Made by a program: the position numbers and the translations under genes. A model generated the notes under the pieces. It had not been told where the DNA came from, searched no databases, and saw only the letters and a list, made by a program, of their open reading frames with translations. From Aureobasidium sp. EXF-3400 (lineage: Eukaryota; Ascomycota; Dothideomycetes; Dothideales; Saccotheciaceae): a stretch of 64,000 nt of DNA. Numbering within the stretch: the stretch's first letter is position 1; each line of letters starts with the position of its first letter. The stretch covers positions 1-64,000 of the forward strand of contig SWBL01000152.1 of the NCBI GenBank assembly GCA_024195585.1, given 5' to 3'. Positions 13,406 through 25,536 of this stretch are shown here, piece after piece.

Positions 13406-14981
13406 CCCCCAAGGCCCTCCATCGATACACGACAACGATGGGCATGCCCGCTATACAGCACCTACTTCACATTCACGACATGCATCCAACACTTCTTCCG
13501 GCTACCTTGAATCGACAACGACCTCTCCACAAGCACAAAGACATGGACAGGAGCTTCTACCTCCGAGAGGGCTTGAACTTCCTCCACTTGTGAGGGCTCC
13601 TGTATCCCCATCTGTACCTCGATCCGTCACACTACCTTCGGTCCTCAATCCTGTCACTGATGAGGCTTCTATGTCTATCCAACGCAGGAGGAAAGCGGAC
13701 GAGATTGATTCACCACATGACAGGGTCCCGACGCTACCCCCTCTCGGCCCAACATCACAAGGACCAACCTCGCTGTCTAGACCAGGAAGCAACACTCCGC
13801 TGCCTCTTCTCACAGAACCGTTGACCAGTGCTCCTAGAAGAATGCTGACACCTAAATCCCCTCTTCGAAGAGCTATTAGCCTGTCTCACCTCAACCCTCC
13901 CAATGGCGTTATGGATGCCCAGCAAAACCCTTTCCCTTTATCTCCTCGTTCTAGACCTTACGCGGTTCAACCTGGAACAAGTGGTGCTCCTCCTCTTCCG
14001 GCTCCGCCAGCTATTAGCTACGCACATCAGGGATATATGCAGTCTAACTATCTTACAAGGACAGCCAGCCCTGAATCTGGTTCGGCTCAACGCTATAGTG
14101 CCAGTCCTAGCCCTAACTACTCAGCTTATGATCAAACTTCCCCTGGCGAAGCGCATGCATCTGGGTATCTTTCAGTGTCTGATGCCCATCGAGCCAGAGG
14201 ATTGAGCATGACCCCCAGCACTTCAGCACCGCACGTCTCGGAATCTTATCACGTCGGCCTCAACGGTTCTGGATCTAATTCTGTTCAGATGATGACTCTC
14301 AAGACTACTGAAGGAGATGTTCGGTTTCCCGTCGACGTCCAGGCAGCGTCTCGAGTGGCGGACGAGAAGAGACGCCGAAATGCTGGTGCAAGTGCAAGAT
14401 TTCGTGAACGTCGCAAGAGAAAGGAAATGGAAGCCTCCCAGACTATCGCGAGACTCGAGCAGCAAGTCAAGGACATGACTGAGGATGCCGATTTCTACAG
14501 ACAGGACAGAGACATACTCGCTTCCATCGTATCGCAATTCCCTGGAGGTCGCGAACACCTCCCTCGCCCTCAATCGCCAAGAACAAGGAGGAATGGTAGC
14601 GGGTCTGGCCAAACAAATCAAGGCCATTATGCCGAGGTTCAGAAACACAGTCCTGAACCGATCAGGAATGTTCGCAAGCGTGGCGATTCGCCTATTCCGC
14701 AAACATACGTACAAGCACCAACGCATAGTCACGCACCCCCGCCACCGCCTTCGGCGAATACGCTGATGCCCCAACACCAGCACAACCAGATGCCGGCTCG
14801 CACCGCCCAAGCTTCATCTCTACCGCCACCCTCCATGGCTCATACCGCAATGCCTGCGTCTAATCTTCCTCCGCCACCACCACCATCTATCATGCAGGCT
14901 CCGCCGATGACTGGTCCCGTCAACCCTTACGCACGCCACGAGACGGGTATCCGATTCCATCTGCCGCCTCACGGTCGTTGA
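13389..14981 (+). CDS. bZIP transcription factor
   Basis: Single-exon frame. The first in-frame ATG is 13389, giving 530 aa. The frame stays open upstream to 13101 but without ATG, so an unseen spliced upstream exon cannot be excluded. Residues 1-300 are low-complexity, rich in Ser/Pro. The basic region RRRNAGASARFRERRKRKE spans about 328-346 and has the bZIP N-x7-R signature. A short coiled coil (IARLEQQVKDM...) runs to about residue 385. The C-terminus is rich in Pro, Gln and His. The bZIP sits late in the chain, and the preceding VRFPVDVQAASRVADEKRR segment fits a fungal metabolic-regulator type. It should bind DNA as a dimer in the nucleus; targets are unknown. Translation may be restrained by the overlapping uORF. 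Confidence 0.85.
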   Translation: MSHWSNPQGPPSIHDNDGHARYTAPTSHSRHASNTSSGYLESTTTSPQAQRHGQELLPPRGLELPPLVRAPVSPSVPRSVTLPSVLNPVTDEASMSIQRRRKADEIDSPHDRVPTLPPLGPTSQGPTSLSRPGSNTPLPLLTEPLTSAPRRMLTPKSPLRRAISLSHLNPPNGVMDAQQNPFPLSPRSRPYAVQPGTSGAPPLPAPPAISYAHQGYMQSNYLTRTASPESGSAQRYSASPSPNYSAYDQTSPGEAHASGYLSVSDAHRARGLSMTPSTSAPHVSESYHVGLNGSGSNSVQMMTLKTTEGDVRFPVDVQAASRVADEKRRRNAGASARFRERRKRKEMEASQTIARLEQQVKDMTEDADFYRQDRDILASIVSQFPGGREHLPRPQSPRTRRNGSGSGQTNQGHYAEVQKHSPEPIRNVRKRGDSPIPQTYVQAPTHSHAPPPPPSANTLMPQHQHNQMPARTAQASSLPPPSMAHTAMPASNLPPPPPPSIMQAPPMTGPVNPYARHETGIRFHLPPHGR

Positions 14982-17900
14982 AGACCTCTTACTTGTACAG
15001 AAAAAAAAGCGCACTTTCCCTGTACCTATGTTTACGGTGCTTTCCTCTTTGTCAACGATACCCATCTAGTCATTTCCAGCATCGTCTGCGAATTTCAGCA
15101 TGCTACTCGGCGCTGGTCACTCCGTTAGAACCAATTGGGATTCATTCCTATTTCTTATACGTTTATCACTGGTCCCGGCGTTCATCCTGATTTTTAGATA
15201 CCCCTACTATTACACTCGCTTAGCACTAATGTATCAATACCTTCGTTTTTTTTTTTTGAGCTCTCACACACGTATTGCTGCCCTGGGTACTGTCCTGTCC
15301 GAATTCATCAGTCATGGTTAATCCCGAGGTTGTGTTCTTCCAAATCCGGCTATCGGCACTATGGATCCGATCCAAGCTCGCGGAACAAATTAGTGCGGCT
15401 GCTTCAATTTAGGCCGATCTTGTTCTTCGACCGGAGCAAATCGAGAGAAAAACTGGAAGAAGAAGAAGAAAAAATCCAACGGCTTGAGAGTTGGAAGTTG
15501 GAACAGTAAATTTTCAGACGCTTCGAACGCTGCATGCAGGGCGCAAGGTGGATGCGTCTAGCATACGGCCGCAGTGACAGAGCCACATGGGCCGGACGTG
15601 GACCGCTGTCAGGCACGTCTTTGAGCGAACTCTAAAAATTTCTCGAGACTCGAAGCTCTGAGCTGCGCTCCGCAAATCAGACGATTCTGTCTCGTGGCTT
15701 GGACTAAGAAGCAAGGAAGGAATAGGTGCACTGGGCCGAACGCTCTTACAGCTTTTCGATGTCAGATTGGAGTACAGTAATACCAAGATTTACGAGTCAT
15801 TATTTCCTCATTTGTGCTTGGGAACTTCTTCAAAAGTACCCATAACAGCGGAGCATTATGCAAGTACACAATTCGTATCTGCATCCTGATGTACAATCTA
15901 TCGATTGGGGGCCCGAGGAGAATACTGCATTACCAAACAGATCTCTCTCGGGCCACAGGCATCTACTCAAAAGGGAAGCAATCATCCATGATCCTGGCCT
16001 TCGGGACGCAATATTATGGTATAATTTGTTCATCACGATTCTGCTGACGTAGGTCAAATTTCGGGAGTTGGAAAACACGCAGCTGGGCTGCGATCTTTCT
16101 CTGTGCTTTATCACAAGTAATCAGTCGAACAAGCAACGATCAACATGGAGAGTGCCTCGTCAATCAACACCGTCATTCTGGACTATCCAAGTATGTAAGA
16201 AGATTTGGAAGCTCGAGTTGGTTGATCGAGAAGCTGAGAGCCCTCGTACGAGGCGACAAACAAGGCAGTAGATCAGCAGGGATGATAGAAGCTTTGAGTC
16301 CGAGGTGTCAGAGAGGCAGAAGTGTACCAAACTTTCGCAATATCACAAGTTGGCCAGAAGAAGAGCAAGACGTGCTGTTAGAGTCGCAGGCTAGCGACTC
16401 AAGAACGTGGACACGACTCAGAGGCTGAAGTTACTCCGTATTTCCCAATGAACCGGCGGATCTGTGTGGACGTTGGAAGGTGCAGGCGCAGCTTCTCATG
16501 GTGGGTGGCGCGTTGCGGTGAAAACATTGAAAAGGGGATAGTCTGCAGGGAAGCCCAACTGGTTGAATCTTCGTTGCTAACGAGAATCCAGCGGCGATCA
16601 ACGTCTCTTTCGGCCTGTTCGGACGCAATAGGTATGGTCTACTCCTCCCTTTTTGGCTTCCAAGCCCGGCGCGTCCGGGCATGACTTGGTGCTCCCCGCC
16701 GGCGCGAAATGGCGACATCGCGCATCGTGAAAATCACAATCGAACACTTTGGAGATGCGAACAGTAGTCACTGCTCTTCTGTTCCAGCCATCGCTCTGTA
16801 ACCGAGCACAACAATGTCTTGGTGATGGCAGACGTAATGTGACAGATGATCTACTTTTTTGCGGACCGCGGGCAGATTTGATGGAAGATCTGATTCCAGC
16901 AAACAAATAAGGAAAATATCGCGTCTCTCACGCGTCCACCAATCCAATCGTCAAATCGGCAGTGTGATTCTTCAACAAGCAACGGCTCGCTCAGAAATGC
17001 CTCGACTCCCCTTCTTGGACAGTCATCGGGATACACGACTGCCATCGAGACATGCTCGATTTGTTAGCTTTCGCGCACCCAAAGCGAGCAAGACTTTAAT
17101 TATTGCGACATCGAGCCGGACGGAATAGGCAGCATACTCAAGCTCAAGGCTGTGTCGCGGTAGATCCACACGCGGCATCAAACCCTCTTCTCCATTGCAA
17201 AAGTTTCAGCTTGCGACGCTTAAGCAGACATCGTCCTGCGAGTCGTGCAGAGGTACGCGCCTTGTGTACCTTAAGAATCGAAACGCAAAACCAGCTTGGC
17301 AGAAGTTTCCTAAGCGCGCTGCAGAAGCCCTAGGGTTTCCTTCGAAAGGCTTGTTAGGCTGCAGTGAGCGGCTCCGCGGCTATTCACGACGTCTATGTCA
17401 ATCGATTTAGTATGTATATCAAACTTCCTCTCGAGCATCCGTGAGCATCAAAGACATGACAGGTGTATGTAAACACAGCGCGCGCGATCTTCACCACAAT
17501 GGGCATTGCAATTTCCCAAAAAGTACACAGCGAAGACGATCAACGTCAGCGCACAGTAGCCCCACGACATCATTGACCCTGATTTCGTGACCACGACTGA
17601 GCGTAACACGAACTGCCAGACAAGGGCCGGATACACGCCATCAGAACTGCAGAAGACGTTTCCACCGAACATTTCCGTTGGACCTTGCAGATTCTTGACA
17701 CTGTTGTTCTGACTCTGACTCTCTAGGTTCGCATACCCTTTCTGAGCTGCAACGGTTTTGACAGTAAGTTAAGGCTTGATCCTTCTCCCTTCTTCCGATG
17801 CCATGCAACGATCACACGTGGGAGCTTCATTTCCAGCGATGGGGATTGGACAGGCTGATTGCGCTGAGAGCGTATGTAGTCCCCTGAGGCCAGACCATCG

Positions 17901-19555
17901 AGCCCACATATCAAGCTCAAAAGGTCGAGGCGCTACGACTGCACGACGAAAGCTACTTCTTACAGATAAGCACCCCATTCAAGGTTCAAAACATTGCATC
18001 GACCATCCGATCAGTCACCAAGGGACGTAAATCGTATACCGTACATTCTGGACTTTGCCATGAATGCCATCACATGAGTTTGGGTTACTGAAGCTCAAGA
18101 TTGTCTCAATGGGCAAAACTGTTGCCAAATCAGGATATTTCCGACATGGTTGTCGGCTTTGTTGCACTTTCGGCGTACATCTTGGATAGGTAACTCCGCC
18201 ATAGCACACTCGGGACCATGCTTTCTGAAATAAGGCCGAGTCGGCTCGCATACCAACCAGGTGTGTAGATCACCGAGAAACTAGAGTTTATTCTTGTTGC
18301 GATTTGAGATTCTTGCTCGCCATACTTTTGCTGCTTGGGCAGTATGTCGGCGATTAATACTTATCCTGCACCATGGATGGTTGAGACGAATGCACGAACG
18401 AGCTGAAGACCCTTGCGTTGTCCAGATGGGCATCGCTTGTGGCTGATGTTGTAGCCCAGTTACCAGCAAAGTGAAGGTCCTATGAATGAGTAGCTATTTG
18501 CATGATAGAACATCTCTCCAAGACAACAATCATCCACAAGCAACCTTGGGCATCGTTTACCATGTATATGTGCCTTCGCTAGAGCAAAACCGTATCTTGT
18601 CTGAGTCTCCACCCAAAGAACAAAGATTGACAGAACTTCTATTGAAGTCTACAGTCACCCATACGCAGCCTCAAGCCTCATCTCGCCAGGTATCTGTGCT
18701 TCCACTCGGAGCAAACATGTGTCTTGTCTGAGTCTCTGCTCAGCCAAAGATAATATATTCCTGTGTTTCTACTCTTGAAAGAGCTGAGTGTATGTATTGG
18801 ACAGGATCTTGGAGAGACCAAGGTCATATACCGACTGATATACGCAAAGAGCTGTAGAGGCTTTTGACTTCCTCAAACACAACCTATAGAACCTCAGCCT
18901 GCAGGGTTTGAGGGTATGCAAGTTAAACATGGAAGAACATAAGCGTTCTCTAAGCTAGAGAGGAATCATAACCTATCTTCCTTCTTTACTAACAACAAAA
19001 GAGCGTTTCTCTATGGTGTGTCCTTGTTGCTTGCATTTCAGAATCTAGATACAATGCCTTCATGTTTGAACCAGCATCCACAAAGATCAGATAGCCGAGT
19101 CGATGGTCCATCTCAAGCCTCCGCCGTTCATCCCAGGCGTCAAATCAAGAACATAAATCGCTATTCATCGCCTCAATAGCACGTATGGAACTTTTTGTAC
19201 TGTTGCGAGCAAAACGACATCCCAGAAAACGCAATACATATTCTACTCTACCTCAAAACCATTCCCGTTAGATGGCGCACATCCGTGTCTGCATATTCGA
19301 CTACTCCGGTAAAAGGTGTGCTGGGTCCGGTTGAGTTCACTGCATTATGCCCTAGTCTTCGGTATCAAAATATTGCAAAGAATGAACATGAAGTTGGGAA
19401 GGGGAAGAGGGTAGATGAGACATTGCTGACATGGCAGTTGCGTAAAGTATACAAAAGAAAGACCAGATACCGTTGAGATTTCTCCCCAAAACGCCAGAGC
19501 TATTTTACAAAACTAATGTACAGTGTATATAGGGAAAGACGTGTGCTAGGTGTCA
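14982..19555. other. 4.6 kb gene-poor stretch
   Basis: It begins with the bZIP 3' region; a T13 tract lies near 15246. No frame resembles a protein. Frames near 15814-17672 are short, overlap on both strands and show no conserved motif. The one structured element is the diverged tandem repeat at 18525..18736. The final ~100 bp are the 3' region of the minus-strand isoleucyl-tRNA synthetase. Confidence 0.4.
18525..18736. repeat. diverged tandem repeat, period ~126 bp
   Basis: Two ~85-bp units (about 18525-18610 and 18651-18736) share an order of words. In the last 46 bp, unit 1 has TGTGCCTTCGCTAGAGCAAA and unit 2 TGTGCTTCCACTCGGAGCAA, each followed by cttgtctgagtctc. A weaker third match follows near 18765. 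No coding frame is kept. Origin unknown. Confidence 0.55.
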
Positions 19556-22500
19556 TCAACGGTACTTAGCCAAGTCATCCTCTTGCTCTGCTGCTTCGAG
19601 CATTTCCTCATCGAGGCCCACTTCATCACCAACAACGTCAACACACCTTCCACAAAGCGAGTCAGGCTCGTCGGAAGTGAACTGCCAACATCTGATACAC
19701 TTCTCTCCATTTGGTGGTAGGACGACAGCCTTTCCTGTAGCAGGGGCATTTTCGTCTCCACATTCAAATTCGCATTCGAACTTCCAGGCTGGCGGCTCCT
19801 CGGGTTCAAGGAGTGTGGCGCGAAGCTCTTCATCAGGTTCTTGTTCCGCGATCTTACGGCGGAAGTCAGGATCGTCAGGCACCATATCAGCTTCTGAGAC
19901 GACGAAGAGTTCCGCTAGTTCGTCGGTACTGCGGAGATCGGACAGCAGAGCCAAGCATACACTGCCAGTCTCACGAGGCATCTGTAATTCAACACGGCAT
20001 GCCAGGCCACTGCCAAGTCTGCCTGCTCTGCGTGCATTTTCTTGAGCGGCTTTGACGGCTGTTGAAACAGTGTTGAAGACCTTTATCACCTTGTCCATCG
20101 CACCTTCAGCTTTGAATGAGTCAAACTCAGCACTGAATGGGTACTCCCATGTTCTTCGGTTGATGTTCATGACATCGTATTCGTGCCATTGTTCAGGGAC
20201 GTGTTGCCATACTTCTTCAATGAGGTGAGGAGTGATGGGTCCCAACATGTGACAAAGCTCTTCCATGATGATGAAGAGAACTGTCTGTGTGTGCCTGCGA
20301 ACCTCTTCGTCCTCGGCATATAATCTATCTTTTATAACCTCAAAGTAGAATCCTGAGAGATCTGCATTGATGAATTTGTTGAGGGCTTGCACGCCCTTGT
20401 GGAACTCGTAGGCGGCGTAGTGCTTCCAAACTTCCGCTGCAGTCTTGGATAGTTGGTGTAGGGCGACTTGATCAGCAAAGTAAAGTTCTTTCATAAAGTC
20501 TTCAACAGGCAAAGGAGCAGGATAGTCGTGCATGATTCCTAGGAGCCACTTGAATGTCGTGCGGTATTTGTGGAGTGATGAGTGTACAGCTTGGAGGACA
20601 GGCTGGCCAATCACAACATCCTTGGTATAGTCACTGCTTGCAACCCACAACCGTAGAGCATCGGGTCCCATGGGGTCTTTCTTGGTTTGAGTAGGACGAG
20701 GGACAACTTTTGTTCCCTTCTTTGTCTTTGCTGGAGGTATGATGGTTCCGCTAATGATCTCCTCAGGCGAGATTACATTGCCCAAAGACTTGCTCATTTT
20801 GCGGCCAGCCTGATCAAGGGTGAAACCATGGGTAACAATGGCTCCAACAGGAGCATCTGCAGTATCGGTCTGACTAGAGAGATGAGTCAGGAGGAGAGAT
20901 TGGAACCAACCGCGATGTTGATCAGAGCCCTCGAATATCATGTCTGCAACAGAACCATCCTCACGCTTGTCCAGTTGAGCCCAAGATGTTCCACTATCGA
21001 ACCAGACATCCATGGTGTCCTTTCCACGAACATATGAACCACGATCGATTCCGGGGGCAATCCAAGCAGGATCATCAGGAGCATCGGCCCACCAAGCATC
21101 AGTGCTACGTTGTTGAATGGTCTTGATGATGTGCTCAATGCTCTGAACGGTGAGAAGTGCCTCGCCAGTTTCCTTGTGGAACAAGGCTGGAATAGGTACA
21201 CCCCAGCTTCGCTGACGGGAAATGCACCACTGACTACGACCCTTCAAGAAGCTCTCTAGACGTGATTTGCCAGTTTCCGGGATGAACATGATGTCTTGGA
21301 TAGCCTTGAGAGCGGATTCCTGGACACTTCCGACATTGGCGAACCATTGGTCGGTAGCTCTGGTAATGACTGGTTGCTTTGTTCTCCAATCGATAGGATT
21401 CTTGTGTCGGAAGTTGTGAGTCTTGAATACCAGAGAGGAGTTGGCCTTGAGCGAAGGCACGGAAAGCTTTGAATGGGGGTTCCTGAGCAGGGCGACGACA
21501 GCCTTGGCACCTTCCTTCTCGACGGGGAGACCATGAAGATAGGAAGGATCTGAAGGGAAAGCCTTGGTGGTATACTTTCCATGGTCATCAACAGGGGCAA
21601 AAGCTGGACCAATACCAAGCTTCATGCAGACATTATAATCGTCCATACCATGACCAGGGGCGATGTGCACAAGACCAGTACCTGAGGTAGCTGTGACGAA
21701 GTCGGCGTGGATGATCTTATTGTGCTCTGCGGAGATGACGTTGATGTACTCGGTGTTCTCCAGATCAGAACCAGAGATATTGTCGACAAGGATTTTGATG
21801 GCAGCGCCCTCTGGCAGGTGAGTCTGGAGTGATTCGACACGATCCTTTGCAACAAGCATTTGGCCTTGCAGGTCGTTGGGCAGGTCAGTAGCGGTGACCT
21901 CGAGCAGTACATAGTACATGTCGGAACGCACGGCGATAGCCTTGTTGGCAGGCAGAGTCCAGGGGGTCGTAGTCCAAATCAAGGCGCTGGCCGAGTCGGC
22001 GTGGACGGCAGAATTGTTGGCGAGGATCGAGGGCAGCTTGAGCAGAGGGAACTTGACAAAGGCAGCGACAACGCGGTGGTCCTCATCGTACTCGAGTTCG
22101 GCCTCAGCCAGGGCGGTTCCGGAGGAGGGCGACCAGTGGACGGGCTTGTTCTGGCGGTAGATCAGACCTATCGGGAGAAGAATCAGTATGGCACGCTATG
22201 GGCTGACAGGGCTGACAGGGACGAACCTCACCTTTTGCGACCATGTCTTTGAAGACTTGCAGCTGCTTGATCTCGAAGTCGGCGTCCATGGTCTTGTATG
22301 GCTTGTCCCACTCGCCCATGACTCCCCAGGATCGGAATGCGTCCATCTGCTCAGAGATTGTCTTTGTTGCCAGTTTCTTGGCAGCCTCACGGATGTCCAA
22401 TGGGCTGAGGCCAGCACCGTGGGCGACACTAGCCTCCTGCTTGGGATCATCTACCAGGCTCTTGGACTCTTTCTGAAGGCTCGACTGTTGATGCGCCTGG

Positions 22501-22871
22501 AGAGCCTTGAGTTCGATGGGTAAGCCGTGGCAGTCCCATCCTGGCCTGTATTCGACCCTGAAGCCTCTTTTTGCGTATGTTCTCAGGATGATGTCCTTGT
22601 TGATCTTGTTCAAAGCGTGTCCAACGTGTACAGGGCCATTGGCGTATGGAGGGCCATCGTGCAGAACGAAGGTGTTGCGCTCGCCCCTCTCGTTCTCGGT
22701 CGGACGATTTTCCTTCTGCCAGGCATAAAAGTCGTCGGCGCATTGGTTTCGGTATTTGAGAAGTTCTTGGGTGGATGGTCTGGCGGGAAAGGTCGACTTG
22801 GGCAGGTGCAGCGTTTGCGACCAGGAGCCTGCCTCTGCTGCCGCTTGGAGTCCGCGTGTCAATCGGAACAT
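19556..22871 (-). CDS. ISM1: Mitochondrial isoleucyl-tRNA synthetase
   Basis: Exon 1 is 22232..22871 and exon 2 is 19556..22167, joined across a 64-bp intron (GTGAGG...GATAG) inside a Gly codon; 1083 aa. It charges mitochondrial tRNA-Ile. The class I HIGH-type motif is HVGH at about 82-85 within PYANGPVHVGH, and GWDCHGLPIE follows. The KMSKS loop (GRKMSKSLGN) is near residue 670. The CP1 editing domain and WCISRQRSWGVPIP lie between. The C-terminus has a CIRC...CGRC zinc ribbon, as in bacterial and mitochondrial IleRS and unlike the cytosolic enzyme. The Arg/Ser/Ala-rich N-terminus fits a mitochondrial presequence. The intron contains a small tandem of the word gctgacagg. Confidence 0.95.
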
Positions 22872-24073
22872 GGTGGTGCCTTCCTTCAGCCAGTCCGCAT
22901 GTCGTTCCTTCTCTTAATCTGCTCACCACTCAATCGTGGCTGGCTCTTGCCTTTGCGGAAAAAAGTCGCTGTAGCTCCTGCTGCTTCTGCGGAGAGCGGA
23001 AGTGTCGCCTTGGCGTGACTTCCTCCATCTCCGTCATCTTCTTCCATTTCTCCCGATATGTATCTGGAATCCACGCCAACGCCTTGCGATACAAGCCAAC
23101 GTGACCTTCAAAAGCTACTTGTCGGCGTGCTTCTGCTTACCACCATCTTGCTCAGCCCTGCCTGAAACAAATCTCACCAAAAGGCGTCTCAACTTCGGAA
23201 GCCTATCAGCTATTGCACCAACCGTGAGTTCAGGAAATGTTCTTCCAACAAGCCATCTCCTCTCAAAACAAGACAATCCTTCACCCACCGACAAACTTGT
23301 TTGCGAGTCTCGACACCGTTCGAGCCTTGCCAATGCATGCATGTTTGCCTCATCCACTCCGATAACCATCCTTCTCGTATTTGTCCTTTGTTCGCTGGCC
23401 ACGTTTCAGAAGTGATCAAACATGTATAGCTTTGGTTGCTTCTTTCAAGTCTCTCGTCGAGGTTAATCTTGGCAAGTTATATGAGTCTGCAAGATGCCCC
23501 GAGGATTGTCATACCGTCTCTGCCGTCCATTTCTAGCCACCTCAGACTTGCATGAACATGTCAATCCATACTGCTTTCTTCTGTGTCGGCTTGATGTTCG
23601 ATGAGGTAGGTCATGTGTTTGTTATCAACAGCTTGGTACTGAACAGTCGTCTTCCTAGTGTGGTACGTATCAGACGATCGCCGAGCAGTGGAACGACAAT
23701 GCAACCATTGTAGCTTGGCTAAAAGTTCGTCGTCTCTATCATTCTTGAAGGCCCATTTCTTACTACTTTAGAACACCGCTGTACTCAAACGCAAGGTCAA
23801 CGGACAGAGGTCTTGGGAAGATAAACGTCGATGGACTCATCGGATCCTGTGTGTCGACGCAACTCTTGTTTTTCTCGGTCTACAGCTGATGATTAGCAGC
23901 ATCGCCATCCGCTCGACTTCTACATCTCCAACTTCTTTGCAATTCGTTGACAAGACACTGACCAGGCGGCCTGCCTCTCTTGATACTCGCAATTTGTTAT
24001 GTGAACATATTCCTCAAGGTCGTGCCAACCATCTGGGAGCTACTATGCTCTATGCGAGACATGACTGCAACAT
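22872..24073. other. 1.2 kb between IleRS and the membrane-protein gene
   Basis: Contains the IleRS promoter and the weak minus-strand frame at 23115..23402 described separately. A plus-strand frame at 23889..24119 ends in the intron of the next gene and may be leader sequence. Nothing else is supported. Confidence 0.35.
23115..23402 (-). CDS. Possible small Myb/SANT-like protein or relic
   Basis: A 95-aa frame with some resemblance to fungal Myb/SANT-like modules: an acidic first helix (DEANMHALARLERC), a second part with GLSCFE, and TVGAIADRLPKLRRL, which recalls the recognition helix 'RTVGAI..R...L' of such domains. The expected opening tryptophan is replaced by Met-Val. No introns or upstream exons were found that complete the domain. 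It could be a lineage-specific gene, a relic or a chance frame; confidence is low. Confidence 0.25.
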   Translation of the reverse strand: MASEQRTNTRRMVIGVDEANMHALARLERCRDSQTSLSVGEGLSCFERRWLVGRTFPELTVGAIADRLPKLRRLLVRFVSGRAEQDGGKQKHADK

Positions 24074-25034
24074 ATGCCAGAGTATGTCACTCTTCCTGTA
24101 CGTAGCGATTGAGTTCTGACGAAACAGAAAAGTTGCCGTACTGCGTGCAGACATACAAGAACCCGCTGACGTGCCACCTATACCATTCTCGTGGCAAACG
24201 GCAGTCTGGAAGCAACACAGATTAAGCGCTTCAATAATTGATTGCTCCGATTTTCGGTTTGCCATCTTGAACAGCAGTCTCGAGCACCAAATTCGACATT
24301 TGTACGACTATAGAGCTCTTCCTTTCCTCATCCTACAAATCTACGTTGAGGAACTCCTGAACAATATAGGAAGAGCTAAAAACTCTGAGTACCGCATCGA
24401 CCCACCCCCAACGGTGATCGAAAAGTTCAATCACCACATCAACCTCAAACGCCAATGTCTCGCATACATCCCCTTTCTATGCTGGCTCGTTGACTTCGAC
24501 GTCTTGATTGAGACCATGTTCGCCTGCGAGCCATGTCTCAGGTCATGCCTCCTACACGAACTACCCATCATCCAAGCGACCCTAATATACGCCGACCAAG
24601 AATTGGGTCACCTTAACCAACACCTCCAATTCCAACTCTGTTGCGAGCATCCCCATCCACCACCTCCGCGTCCACCGACTCCCAAGCCACCAACTCCTAA
24701 GCCATCGACCCCAAAACCACCACCCCCACAGCCACCACACCACTCTTGCTGTGACCACTGCACGCAATCAAACCATACAACGTATCTGCTCTTGATCCTC
24801 CTCATCCCTCTCGCGGTACTCCTCACCCTCTTCATCCTCTACATCCGCAACAACTGGACATCAAGGTGGTTCGTATATCTACTCATCTTGGCATTGATAT
24901 GTCATCTGATCATTCGACATTACATCCGATCCTCCCTACAATCTATCCGAGAAACTATCTCTGCATATGTGTCGGAGATGAAGAAAGCGGTCATCGCAGT
25001 TTTGGTATTGCTTACTGCGTTCTTGCAATGTTGA
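24074..25034 (+). CDS. Unrecognised multi-TM protein with Pro/Thr-rich hinge
   Basis: No family recognised. Best model: an 8-nt first exon (24074..24081, Met-Pro plus two bases), a 46-bp intron with textbook GTATGT donor, CTGAC branch point and ACAG acceptor, then exon 24128..25034; 304 aa. Without the intron no ATG opens the long frame near its start. Residues 1-170 are mostly soluble, with several Cys and hydrophobic stretches. Residues ~175-205 form a PTPKP-type repeat hinge. CCDHC follows. Two strongly hydrophobic segments come next (about 212-235 and 240-258), then a basic amphipathic stretch, and the protein ends in a third hydrophobic segment and Cys. This suggests a membrane-anchored protein with an exposed N-terminal domain. 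An overlapping ATG frame at about 24050 may act as a uORF. The start model is inference. Confidence 0.55.
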
Positions 25035-25536
25035 GGTTTTCTCCACGTCCGGGTTTGCTTTCTGGAGGCAAGGTGTCAGTTGCATGGATTGAGTGGAGCG
25101 TTTCGTGACTCGGTAACTTACTTGTTCATAGCTTGGAAAGATACGCGCTGTGTGCGACTAAGTGTCTCCGATTGAACAAGAGTTATAGTAGCAGAGGATA
25201 GTCTGACATATAGCACAACATGCATACTCCGAGATCAGTTCGCAGAGTTTGGAGCCTCTGACTGTCTTTACGAAACTGATTGACGGCATGAAAGTCAAGT
25301 TTGTCGGATTACTCAGGTGCACAAGAGTCAAAGCGATAGCAGGCATACACATTAGACAGAAGGAAGATGAAATAGAGAAATATTGTTCTGCTTTTGTATA
25401 AAAGTATTACAGGAAGTTATGCTGGGGAAAGTGTACAGACGTAGCAATTCGTAAAGGAAAAAGTCCTCCTCGTCTCAACCGGATGCTGGTAGACATGATG
25501 TTGTGGTGGGTATAGGTATAAGCAGATATGACTTGC

